NCBI RefSeq assembly: GCF_009866805.1
Contig: NZ_SIZW01000035.1
Span: 1 to 46,331, forward strand
Direction: 5' to 3'
Origin: Schauerella aestuarii
GTDB lineage: Bacteria > Pseudomonadota > Gammaproteobacteria > Burkholderiales > Burkholderiaceae_B
Length of the DNA: 46,331 bases
Shown: piece after piece, positions 13,660-20,745 of the stretch
How the letters are laid out: each line of letters starts with the position of its first letter
Numbering within the stretch: the first letter of the stretch is position 1
Notes under the pieces: generated by a model
Told to the model about the DNA's origin: nothing
What the model saw: only the letters and a program-made list of their open reading frames with translations
The model's database searches: none
Position numbers and translations under genes: made by a program

Positions 13660-14178
13660 ATGACCTGCCGCTACAGCAATACCAACTGGCTCGACGTTCT
13701 CTACATGTCGGTTCGCCGCACTAAAGGTGGCGTTGCTGATGCCGCTCGTTTCTTGACTGAGCGCCGTGGCAAGTCGATCCACCCCGAATCTTTGCGCGCC
13801 AAGCTCAAAGGCGATGACGATGCAATTAGCGTCGAAATGGCTGAACTTCTGTCCGAGTGGATGGAAGAGAAAGAGGGCGGCGCGGAGTACGCCAATGACT
13901 GGATTCAAGCTCTTGCCGGCTCGCGCAACATGGCTATCGACAACGTTCCGGCCGCGCCTGCGAATGGCTGGCCGTGCGAGATCACGGCGTTGCAGTCGAA
14001 GGTCATGAACGTAGCTGCTCTGGCTGGGAAGGTGGCCGGCACGACAGCAGCATCGTTGGAAGACGGCGATTTGTCCGCTGCCGAAGTTGATGCGCTTGTC
14101 GAGGACCTTCGCGACTTGCGCACTATGGCACATCGAGCCGAGCGCAATGCTGTGCGCACGCAGAAGGCGAAGAAATGA
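13660..14178 (+). CDS. Phage CII-like regulator (CP76 family)
   Basis: A 172-aa protein from MTCRYSNTNWLDVLYM. It has the CP76/CII pattern GGVADAARFLTERRGKSIHP followed by ESLRAKLKGDDDAISVEMAE, a helix-turn-helix region, then a long helical C-terminus. In related phages such proteins activate repressor synthesis on infection. AAGG lies 7 nt upstream of the chosen ATG; the frame is open 54 bp further upstream without a better site. Overlaps ninB by 4 bp. Confidence 0.82.
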   Translation: MTCRYSNTNWLDVLYMSVRRTKGGVADAARFLTERRGKSIHPESLRAKLKGDDDAISVEMAELLSEWMEEKEGGAEYANDWIQALAGSRNMAIDNVPAAPANGWPCEITALQSKVMNVAALAGKVAGTTAASLEDGDLSAAEVDALVEDLRDLRTMAHRAERNAVRTQKAKK

Positions 14179-14561
14179 ATCAGATCTTCGTCCTGAGCCA
14201 TCCCCAAGCTCGTCAGAACGCCGCTCAAGCTGTCTTGCAAGCTGAGCCCGGTTATCGGGTCGAGATCAAACCTCGCACGCGATCAAGCGACCAGAACGCC
14301 CGGTTGCACGCCATTTTTGGCGAGATCGCAAAGCAAGCCAAATGGATGGGCCGCACTTTGACGCCCACTCAATGGAAGACGTTGATGATCTCCGGGCACG
14401 CCGCAGCGACTGGGCATGGCGCCGACATGGTGCCTGGTCTGGAAGGGGAATTCGTCTCTATCCGTGAGTCATCCGCGCAGATGTCCGTTGCTCGTATGAC
14501 CAGCCTCATTGAATACGTGCAGGCCTGGTGTGTTGATAACAACGTCGAGGTGTCGCAATGA
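14175..14561 (+). CDS. ninB: NinB/Orf recombination mediator
   Basis: A 128-aa NinB-family protein: PRTRSSDQNARLHAIFGEIA near residue 34, then GRTLTPTQWKTLMISGHAAA and PGLEGEFVSIRESSAQMSVA. It loads recombinase on SSB-coated DNA. ATGA overlaps on both sides place it in the rightward replication/recombination operon. Confidence 0.93.
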   Translation: MNQIFVLSHPQARQNAAQAVLQAEPGYRVEIKPRTRSSDQNARLHAIFGEIAKQAKWMGRTLTPTQWKTLMISGHAAATGHGADMVPGLEGEFVSIRESSAQMSVARMTSLIEYVQAWCVDNNVEVSQ

Positions 14562-14905
14562 TCTCGTGCCCCAAGAACACCCGCCTGCGCTCTGAAAAGC
14601 ATCGTCGCAATGTTGCATCGCTGGCCTGCGTGAAGTGCGGTCTGCAGGGCTTTACGCAAGCCGCGCATGCCAATTTCGGCAAAGGTCTGGGCCTGAAGGC
14701 TTGCGACAGCCAATTGATGGCGCTTTGCGTTAACTGCCATCGACATCACGACAGTGGAGGCATGAACCGCGATCTTCGCCGCCGTCAGGAAGTCCAGTTC
14801 ATCGACCTGACTCGAGCCGAGCTTATTGCCCGCAGCTTGTGGACACCTGAAATCGAGCAAGCCTACCGCGTTGCTTACGAACCTCTCAAGCGGGCAGCGG
14901 CATGA
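14558..14905 (+). CDS. HNH nuclease, Ref-like/NinG-like position
   Basis: A 115-aa zinc HNH protein: CVKCGLQGFTQAAHANFGKG then LCVNCHRHHDSGG, with paired CxxC motifs and the HNH His residues. Similar small proteins beside ninB include Ref, a RecA-dependent nuclease, and NinG-like enzymes. The exact subfamily is uncertain. Coupled by ATGA to both neighbours. Confidence 0.8.
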   Translation: MISCPKNTRLRSEKHRRNVASLACVKCGLQGFTQAAHANFGKGLGLKACDSQLMALCVNCHRHHDSGGMNRDLRRRQEVQFIDLTRAELIARSLWTPEIEQAYRVAYEPLKRAAA

Positions 14906-15009
14906 GAGCGCTTATCAAAGATCGTTTGATGGATGGCTACTGCCGCGGCGTTGTGCCGGCGTGGCTCGTCCGTTTCGTTTTCTCAGTCCTGCGACTGAGG
15001 GGGTATTGA
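14902..15009 (+). CDS. Small protein before the replication gene (35 aa)
   Basis: Reads MRALIKDRLMDGYCRGVVPA and ends VFSVLRLRGY. Short ORFs with a CRG..P/S pattern are common just before replication genes in related prophages. Start overlaps the previous stop as ATGA, and the next gene begins 1 nt after its stop. Function unknown. Confidence 0.65.
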   Translation: MRALIKDRLMDGYCRGVVPAWLVRFVFSVLRLRGY

Positions 15010-15010
15010 T

Positions 15011-15889
15011 ATGGCCGGCGACTGGATCAAGTTCGAAGTGAACACGCCTGAAAAGCAGGAAGTTTTAGCGATCACCTTCGCGATGGGATGGGAGGACCCA
15101 GATCTGACCGTTGGCAAATTGCTCCGTGTCTGGCGTTGGTTCGACCAGCAGACTGTTGACGGTAACGCTCCGAGCGTTAGCGCAGCGTTACTCGATCGTA
15201 TCGCTGGCGTTAGCGGCTTCGCTCAAGCGATGGCAAATGTAGGTTGGTTGGTCGTCTCAGAGGCTGGTGTTTCCCTTCCGAACTTTGATCGCCACAACGG
15301 AAAGACCGCAAAAGACCGAGCTTTGACGGCAAAACGGGTCGCTTCTCACAAAGCTAACGCTAAGGGTAACGGCAAAGGTAACGGTAGCAGCGTTACCTCA
15401 GCGTTACCTAAAGAAGAGAAGAGAAGAGAAGAAGATAAAGAAAAGACATTGTCGGGCAAGCCCGACCTATCGGGCCAAAAAAGTGAAGAGCCCGAAGACG
15501 TGAAGGCTTCGAATGCCGATGCTCGGGAAGTCATCTCGTACCTGAACAATCGCACAGGCTGTCAGTACCGGGCAGTGGAAGCAAATCTTCGGCTGGTTCG
15601 CGCACGCTTGTCTGAGGGCTATTCCCTTGACGACGTGAAAGCCGTCATTGACGCGAAGGCTGCCCAGTGGGGCGATGACGCCGAAATGTCGAAATACCTC
15701 CGGCCGGAAACGCTTTTCGGCGCAAGCAAGTTCTCAGGCTATGTCGGCCAGGTTGAGCGTCGCGCTCCTGGTGCCGGCTGGTGGTTGAACGCAGGATTCG
15801 CAACGCCTTTTGAGGCACAGAACGCAGGGTGTAGCGAGAAGACCTCGTACCTATGGAAAGACGGCCACCGCATGGGAGTGACGGCATGA
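15011..15889 (+). CDS. Replication initiation protein (O-like)
   Basis: A 292-aa protein. The N-terminus (MAGDWIKFEVNTPEKQEVLA, residues 1-115) is a winged-helix initiator-like domain. A low-complexity middle with Gly/Asn/Lys repeats follows. The C-terminus (VISYLNNRTGCQYRAVEANL to TLFGASKFSGYV) is the conserved phage replication C-terminal domain. The middle lies over an iteron-like cluster, as in lambda O where the origin is inside the gene. Overlaps the primase-helicase start by 4 bp (ATGA). Confidence 0.87.
   Translation: MAGDWIKFEVNTPEKQEVLAITFAMGWEDPDLTVGKLLRVWRWFDQQTVDGNAPSVSAALLDRIAGVSGFAQAMANVGWLVVSEAGVSLPNFDRHNGKTAKDRALTAKRVASHKANAKGNGKGNGSSVTSALPKEEKRREEDKEKTLSGKPDLSGQKSEEPEDVKASNADAREVISYLNNRTGCQYRAVEANLRLVRARLSEGYSLDDVKAVIDAKAAQWGDDAEMSKYLRPETLFGASKFSGYVGQVERRAPGAGWWLNAGFATPFEAQNAGCSEKTSYLWKDGHRMGVTA
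15163..15447. other. Candidate phage replication origin
   Basis: TAACGC/GCGTTA words cluster at 15163-15212 (four copies) and 15355-15361. Four CGTTAC/GTAACG words follow in 15365-15408, then a purine-only-like strand with repeated AGAAG (15409-15447). Iterons beside an asymmetric purine tract inside the O-like gene match the lambda ori plan. Confidence 0.55.
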
Positions 15890-17664
15890 ATGCGCAGGAA
15901 TTAAGCCAACGTTTGGCAGACGACGCGGCACGGATTGCCGAATACCTCTTGCCCGGTGGCAAGAAGGCGTCCGGTGAGTGGAAGGCCGGCAGCGTGGCCG
16001 GCGACGAAGGCGGATCGCTGTCGGTCCGCTTGACTGGCTCGAAGCGCGGCGTCTGGAAGGACTTCAACACTGGTGAGTCCGGAGATCTGTTGGACTTGTG
16101 GGCATCGGTCCGCATTCTGTCGATCGGCCAAGCGATGGCAGAAGCCAAATCGTTCTTGGGCATCCGCGACAGCATGCCGCGCAAGGAAGTGCCGACTTTC
16201 AAGCGTCCGTCGAAGCCAGCGGCCAGTAAGCCTAAGCAACCAGTGCGTGATTGGCTCATGAGCCGTGGGCTGACGGAAGAGACGATTGCTGCCTTCCAGA
16301 TCGCTGAGCAGGAGCGTCAGGGCAAATCCTACGCCGTGTTCCCGTACCTGCGTGAAGGCGAATTCATCAACGCCAAATATCGGAACGTCGCGGATAAAAA
16401 GGACATGCGCCAAGAAGGCGGTGCCGAGCCATGCTTGTTCGGCTGGCAGTTGATCGATCCGAAGGCTCGAGTAATTGCGATCTGCGAAGGCGAGATCGAT
16501 GCCATGAGCCTGCACCAGATGAACGTCCCGGCTTTGTCGGTGAACGCTGGCGCCGGTAATCATCAGTGGCTTGATAACGATTGGGAGCGGCTGCAGCGCT
16601 TCTCTGAGATCTATCTCTGCTACGACAACGACGAAGCAGGTCAGAAGGGCGCCCGTGAAGTAGCAAACCGGCTCGGCCTGGAACGCTGCAAGGTGGTTCT
16701 GTTCGACAAAGCAAAAGACGCGAACGAGTACCTGCAGAGTGGGGTCGAGGCCGCTGACTTTGATCACTGCCTGCGTGCTGCCCAGCCATTCGACCCCGAA
16801 GAGTTGCGCCCGCTGTCTGACTTCTGGAGCCAGGTAAAGGCGTCATTTTGGCCGGCCGGCGACAAGGTTATGGATCCGTGTTTGACGTTCAACGGCGTCG
16901 ATCAACCGTGGTTTCAGTTCCGTCAGGGCGAGCTCACTGTCTGGACTGGCTACAACGGCCACGGCAAGTCGCTTCTGTTGAATCAAGCGCTCATCGGCGT
17001 GATGCGTCAAGGGGAAAAGATTTGTGTGTTCTCCGGAGAAATGACCGCGGTGAATCAGGGCAAGCGCATGACCAAGCAATTGACCGGTCAGGATCGCCCG
17101 ACTCAAGGCTATTTCGATCACTGCGGCAAATGGCTGCAGGACAAGTCGTGGCTGTTCAACCTGACCGGTACGGCCACCATTGACCGCTTGCTCGAAGTGT
17201 TTCGCTACGGCTTCAAGCGCTATGGCATCCGCCACTTCGTTATCGACAGCTTGATGATGACCGATGTACCGGAAGACGGTGCAGGCGCCATGTCCGCCCA
17301 AAAAGAGGCGATGCGCAAGCTGGCCGGATTCTGCCGCGAGTTCGGCGTGCACCTGCACCTTGTCGCACATCCCCGCAAAGGAGAGAACGAGAAGAAGAAC
17401 CCCGGAAAGATGGATGTGGCGGGCAGTTCCAAGCTGACTGATGCCGCAGACAACGTGTTTTCGGTGTGGTCTGCGCAGAAGGAAGACGGCGAAGACCCGG
17501 ATACCCCAGACGCGAAGCTCGAGCTCCACAAACAACGCAATGGCGAAACGCAGGCCCGCAGCCTGTACCTCTTTTTCAATCGCGCGTCCATGCAGTTCAC
17601 CACCAACCCCCAACGCAGACCATTTCCCTACGTCGAATACTCGAGCGAGGCACAGACAGCATGA
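15886..17664 (+). CDS. Bifunctional DNA primase/DnaB-like helicase
   Basis: A 592-aa TWINKLE/T7 gp4-type protein. The toprim domain has ICEGEIDAMSLHQ near residue 205 and YLCYDNDEAGQKGA near 245. The RecA-like helicase has Walker A TGYNGHGKSLLLNQ near 355 and Walker B HFVIDSLMMTD near 452. The classical primase zinc finger is not evident. Start chosen at the ATGA overlap. It unwinds and primes phage DNA after loading by the upstream initiator. Confidence 0.93.
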   Translation: MNAQELSQRLADDAARIAEYLLPGGKKASGEWKAGSVAGDEGGSLSVRLTGSKRGVWKDFNTGESGDLLDLWASVRILSIGQAMAEAKSFLGIRDSMPRKEVPTFKRPSKPAASKPKQPVRDWLMSRGLTEETIAAFQIAEQERQGKSYAVFPYLREGEFINAKYRNVADKKDMRQEGGAEPCLFGWQLIDPKARVIAICEGEIDAMSLHQMNVPALSVNAGAGNHQWLDNDWERLQRFSEIYLCYDNDEAGQKGAREVANRLGLERCKVVLFDKAKDANEYLQSGVEAADFDHCLRAAQPFDPEELRPLSDFWSQVKASFWPAGDKVMDPCLTFNGVDQPWFQFRQGELTVWTGYNGHGKSLLLNQALIGVMRQGEKICVFSGEMTAVNQGKRMTKQLTGQDRPTQGYFDHCGKWLQDKSWLFNLTGTATIDRLLEVFRYGFKRYGIRHFVIDSLMMTDVPEDGAGAMSAQKEAMRKLAGFCREFGVHLHLVAHPRKGENEKKNPGKMDVAGSSKLTDAADNVFSVWSAQKEDGEDPDTPDAKLELHKQRNGETQARSLYLFFNRASMQFTTNPQRRPFPYVEYSSEAQTA

Positions 17665-18020
17665 GCCCACCCAACTACACCTATCCGGCGATCCTGCAAG
17701 CGCTCGAAGCCAATGGCGACATGACGATGGTAGATCTTGTCGCCGATCTGCAGGCAAGTCGCAGCACGATTCAGCACAACCTTCGCCGCCTTCAAGACGA
17801 AGGGAAGATCCACGTCTGCGGCTGGGTGGCTCCCCGCAAGCAAGGTTTGTGGGCGCCGGTCTACACGCTGGGTGCTGGCGTCAGCCCGAAGATGCCGCGT
17901 CAGGCTAAGGCAGAGGTCCGACGCCGCCAGTTGGCATGGCACAAGAAGAAAACTCTGACTAATCGCCTTGCCGCTAACCAAGGCAATGTCTTCGCAACCC
18001 TAATTGCGCAGGTGGCCTGA
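17661..18020 (+). CDS. Winged-helix DNA-binding protein (119 aa)
   Basis: From MSPPNYTYPAILQALEANGD, with a MarR/ArsR-like winged helix (MVDLVADLQASRSTIQHNLR). A wing segment (LQDEGKIHVCGWVAPRKQG) and a basic tail follow. Coupled to the helicase by ATGA. Possibly a transcriptional regulator; no target is visible. Confidence 0.8.
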   Translation: MSPPNYTYPAILQALEANGDMTMVDLVADLQASRSTIQHNLRRLQDEGKIHVCGWVAPRKQGLWAPVYTLGAGVSPKMPRQAKAEVRRRQLAWHKKKTLTNRLAANQGNVFATLIAQVA

Positions 18021-18145
18021 TGGATACCTCGGACTGGATCCTTGTCGGCTTGGTCGCTGCCCTTTGGGTTGGCTTTGCTTGGCTGACGCTGCGTCTTTGC
18101 CGTGCTGGAGCCATGTACGACGAACTGATGGAGTGGGAAGAATGA
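18020..18145 (+). CDS. Small membrane protein (41 aa)
   Basis: Reads MDTSDWILVGLVAALWVGFA, with one membrane helix over residues 6-26, then an acidic C-terminus (YDELMEWEE). Overlaps the previous stop (TGATG) and the RusA start (ATGA), so it is almost certainly translated in the operon. Function unknown. Confidence 0.6.
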   Translation: MDTSDWILVGLVAALWVGFAWLTLRLCRAGAMYDELMEWEE

Positions 18146-18498
18146 TCGTTATCGAGCTTCCTTATCCGCCGAGCGTGAACGGCTACTGGCGCAGTCCCAA
18201 CAAGGGGCCACTTGCCGGCCGAACCCTGATCAGCGAGCGGGGCCGGGCATACCGATCAATCGTCATGGCAGCGCAGAAGCCCGGAATAGCCCCGCCAGGA
18301 CGATTGCAGGTGCATGTTGATGCCTACCCACCAGACAGGCGCAAACGAGACTTGGACAACGTTTTTAAAGGTCTGCTTGATGGACTCGTTCATGCCGGCG
18401 TGATTGAAGACGACAGCTTGATCGACAAGCTTTCTATCCACCGCTTCGCACCAGTAGCCAAAGGCCTTGTTCGGGTCTTCATATCGGAGGCGCGATGA
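18142..18498 (+). CDS. rusA: RusA-type Holliday junction resolvase
   Basis: A 118-aa RusA protein: PYPPSVNGYWRSPNKGP at the N-terminus, then the acidic catalytic part PDRRKRDLDNVFKGLLDGL and GVIEDDSLIDKL. It resolves recombination junctions before packaging. Start at the ATGA overlap. Confidence 0.94.
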   Translation: MIVIELPYPPSVNGYWRSPNKGPLAGRTLISERGRAYRSIVMAAQKPGIAPPGRLQVHVDAYPPDRRKRDLDNVFKGLLDGLVHAGVIEDDSLIDKLSIHRFAPVAKGLVRVFISEAR

Positions 18499-18632
18499 GC
18501 ACCTACAAACTCCCGCCACAGCTTGCCGAGTTGGCGAAGAAAGCCAAGGCCATTCAGCCTGCACTCATCACTCCAAAGGGCGCTAGCCAGGATCCTCGAT
18601 CGTGGGGCGGCAAAGAAGGGTGGCAGCGATGA
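18495..18632 (+). CDS. Small basic protein (45 aa)
   Basis: Reads MSTYKLPPQLAELAKKAKAI and ends SWGGKEGWQR. The first residues echo the KLPPLP start of two early genes. Linked by ATGA overlaps to rusA and to the next gene. Function unknown. Confidence 0.6.
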   Translation: MSTYKLPPQLAELAKKAKAIQPALITPKGASQDPRSWGGKEGWQR

Positions 18633-19207
18633 CTTGGCAGAGGCGGTGGGAACGCCTTGACCCATGTCTGGTAGCGATGGCCAGAGAGCAGCAAAGATTG
18701 AAACAGCAGCGTACCGAGTTAACCGAAGACCCCTTTGGGGCAATCAGAGAGAAGGGGATTGTCGTGATGACACAGGAAGATAGCGAACAGATCGAAGGGC
18801 TGCTGATGGACTGGTACCGCTGGGCGAATGCCTACCGCCCGCATCTAGGCGCGCCTCGGGTCTCAGCATATGGCCGTGGCATGAGTGACACCGACTCATT
18901 CACCGATGGCGAGGAAGCGGATACGCGCATCTTCAACGCCCAGTGCAAGGCGGTGGACGTGTGTCTGGATGAACTGACCTGGCAGGCACGTGCAGCGGTA
19001 GGCATTCATACCGCGAACAAGGCATGCGGCAATGCCATCTACAAGAACCCTCGTCTTAGTCCGCAGCAACAGCATCAGGAATACCAACGGGCAAAGCTGG
19101 ATTTGCTACCGATGCTCGTTAAACGTGGCCTTATGCGCGTTAGTGAACGAAATATGTTGCATGAACGCGGATTCCGGTTTAAAGTTGACGCGTTGGTGCC
19201 CAAGTAG
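18629..19207 (+). CDS. Candidate late regulator in the Q position (192 aa)
   Basis: From MTWQRRWERLDPCLVAMARE. A second start, MTQEDSEQIEGLLMDWYRW at 18767, has AAGGGGA upstream and may be used. The main domain is all-helical (RIFNAQCKAVDVCLDELTWQ). It is the last gene of the rightward early operon, after rusA and before a terminator, where lambdoid phages keep antiterminator Q. I do not recognise a Q motif with certainty. Confidence 0.6.
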   Translation: MTWQRRWERLDPCLVAMAREQQRLKQQRTELTEDPFGAIREKGIVVMTQEDSEQIEGLLMDWYRWANAYRPHLGAPRVSAYGRGMSDTDSFTDGEEADTRIFNAQCKAVDVCLDELTWQARAAVGIHTANKACGNAIYKNPRLSPQQQHQEYQRAKLDLLPMLVKRGLMRVSERNMLHERGFRFKVDALVPK

Positions 19208-19218
19208 CCACCAAAAAC

Positions 19219-19250
19219 AGCCCGCCCGGTCTCAGACTTGGCGGGCTTTT
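19219..19250 (+). terminator. Rho-independent terminator
   Basis: AGCCCGCC (19219-19226) pairs with GGCGGGCT (19240-19247), followed by TTT. It ends the early rightward operon 12 bases after the preceding stop and is a natural target for a late antiterminator. Confidence 0.85.
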
Positions 19251-19267
19251 GCATTTGGAGAACTAAG

Positions 19268-19483
19268 ATGGGATTGGAAGCACAGTGCGATCGATGCCAG
19301 GGCTATTTCCGCAACTTCTCCCAGATCGTGCGTAAGGCAGATAAGGCTTTCTGCGTGCAGTGCGATCAGGCTATTAAGGCTGGTGCAAGCGAGTCGATGT
19401 ACTCGCACGAGCTGCCGCAGAACTGCGTGTTCGACGGTGAAGTCCGCGGATATACGAATGGCCAGGAAGGCGCGGTAGCATGA
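19268..19483 (+). CDS. Small zinc-ribbon protein (71 aa)
   Basis: From MGLEAQCDRCQGYFRNFSQI, with GGAG 7 nt upstream. Two CxxC pairs (CDRC and CVQC) form a likely zinc ribbon. Followed by an 8-codon mini-ORF through ATGA. Function unknown. Confidence 0.65.
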   Translation: MGLEAQCDRCQGYFRNFSQIVRKADKAFCVQCDQAIKAGASESMYSHELPQNCVFDGEVRGYTNGQEGAVA

Positions 19484-19506
19484 ACGAACAGGACTACGGC
19501 TACTGA
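19480..19506 (+). CDS. Bridging mini-ORF (8 aa)
   Basis: Encodes MNEQDYGY. The start overlaps the zinc-ribbon stop (ATGA), and the stop overlaps the next start (TGATG). Probably a coupling device. Confidence 0.35.
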   Translation: MNEQDYGY

Positions 19507-19925
19507 TGGGCAAGCTAATCAGCATCGTTCCGCCACCCCTCAGCGAGGACGGTCACCTGCCTTGTATGGGCACTCAGATATTGACCGCCGATGGCAAGAA
19601 GATCGAGGGTGTTACGCGCGTCGAGCTGATTGCTGAAGTCGGCGAGGTATGGCGCGCTGTGGTGCATCTCATGGTGCAACCGCACCGCTTAGATGGCGTC
19701 AAGGCTGAGTACGACGTAACGACGCTTGAGGACGAAAGTCGGCAGTTCACTTCCGTCCAGCAAGCGGCTATCGATCCCAAGCCGTCACAACTTGATCGCA
19801 TCGAAGCCAAGCTGGATGCATTGCTTTCCGCACTCGCAGATGAGCAAGACGAGCTTGAGGATGCAGGCCACTCGCTAGATGGTCAGCGCATCCCAGGCGA
19901 CCGAGACACGAACAACCCGTTATGA
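19506..19925 (+). CDS. Hypothetical protein (139 aa)
   Basis: The N-terminal half is beta-rich (TADGKKIEGVTRVELIAEVG, then WRAVVHLMVQPHRLDG), and an acidic coiled coil follows (LDRIEAKLDALLSALADEQD). Overlaps the HNH gene by 4 bp. Function unknown. Confidence 0.7.
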   Translation: MGKLISIVPPPLSEDGHLPCMGTQILTADGKKIEGVTRVELIAEVGEVWRAVVHLMVQPHRLDGVKAEYDVTTLEDESRQFTSVQQAAIDPKPSQLDRIEAKLDALLSALADEQDELEDAGHSLDGQRIPGDRDTNNPL

Positions 19926-20227
19926 CCGAAGCGTGGCGCAAGAACAGGGACGACCGGACACTAACCGGGAGACCTTGGCGCAGGCTTCGAGAGCAGATCA
20001 TGAACCGCGATGGTTGGATATGTCAGACATGCAAGCGTAAGGGTAGGGTCGCCGAAGCAACCCAGTGCGATCACATCGTGCCGGTGTCCAAGCAAGGCGA
20101 CGACAGCCCATCGAACCTTGAAGCTATCTGTGACGCATGTCACGAGGCCAAGACGCAGCGAGAGGCCGGCAACACCGGAAAGCTGAGGGCACGTATCAGC
20201 GTCGAAGGATGGCCCGAAAGTGTGTAA
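19922..20227 (+). CDS. HNH endonuclease of the packaging module
   Basis: A 101-aa HNH protein with CQTCKRKGRVAEATQCDHIV, then NLEAICDACHEAKTQREAG (CxxC, DH, N and CxxCH). HNH proteins beside terminase genes in HK97-like phages stimulate cos cleavage by the large terminase. Located 131 bp before the small terminase gene. Confidence 0.92.
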   Translation: MTEAWRKNRDDRTLTGRPWRRLREQIMNRDGWICQTCKRKGRVAEATQCDHIVPVSKQGDDSPSNLEAICDACHEAKTQREAGNTGKLRARISVEGWPESV

Positions 20228-20358
20228 CAGATGCACCAAATCGGGGCATTCTGACGTTTGTAACAGGGGGGGGTAGAACGTTGTTTTTCTGGGACAAACT
20301 CGGACACCGGCCGCTCACCTATTTTTTCGTATCCGCAATTCACAAGACGAGGTAACCA
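20228..20358 (+). other. Intergenic, candidate cos region
   Basis: No ORF. Contains an 8-G run (20266-20273) in a GTAACA-G8-TAGAACG context, then an AT-rich part. In HNH/terminase phages the cohesive-end site commonly lies here. No second recognition site was resolved. Confidence 0.4.
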
Positions 20359-20745
20359 ATGGCTCGACCGAGGCTGCCGGCCAGCAAGGCAGCGGTCTCC
20401 GGCGCCGCTGTTCACGACCCAAAGCGCTTCAAGGATCGTAAGGCTCCAAAGGGGGCTAGGTCGCTTGGCGAACCATATCTGAAAATGACGGACGAGCAGA
20501 AAGTGGCGTGGGAAGAATACCGCGCCGAACTGCCTTGGCTGAACAGCTCGCACCGACCGCTCTTGCGCCTGGCGTGCATTTGGACGGCGCGAATGGATGA
20601 CGCCGATTTCGGAGTTTCGGCAACGCAGGCGCTAAGTTCGATTCTCTCGAAGCTTGGCGCTACACCAGTTGATGAAACCAAAGTGAACCATGGCGACGGC
20701 GAAGAAGAAGATCCGGCAGACCAGTTCTTTGGACGACCGCACTAA
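20359..20745 (+). CDS. terS: Terminase small subunit (P27-like)
   Basis: A 128-aa protein: Pro/Lys-rich N-terminus, HDPKRFKDRKAP, then LGEPYLKMTDEQKVAWEEYR and a helical part (LLRLACIWTARMDD), the pattern of P27-type small terminases. It binds the packaging site and recruits TerL. Overlaps terL by 56 bp. Confidence 0.87.
   Translation: MARPRLPASKAAVSGAAVHDPKRFKDRKAPKGARSLGEPYLKMTDEQKVAWEEYRAELPWLNSSHRPLLRLACIWTARMDDADFGVSATQALSSILSKLGATPVDETKVNHGDGEEEDPADQFFGRPH

Noticed and set aside
13510-14133. 207-aa antisense ORF over the CII-like gene
   Set aside because: Sense strand carries a recognised family and tight operon overlaps.
15901-16767. 288-aa antisense ORF over the primase-helicase gene
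   Set aside because: Shadow frame; the sense strand has clear toprim motifs through the same region.
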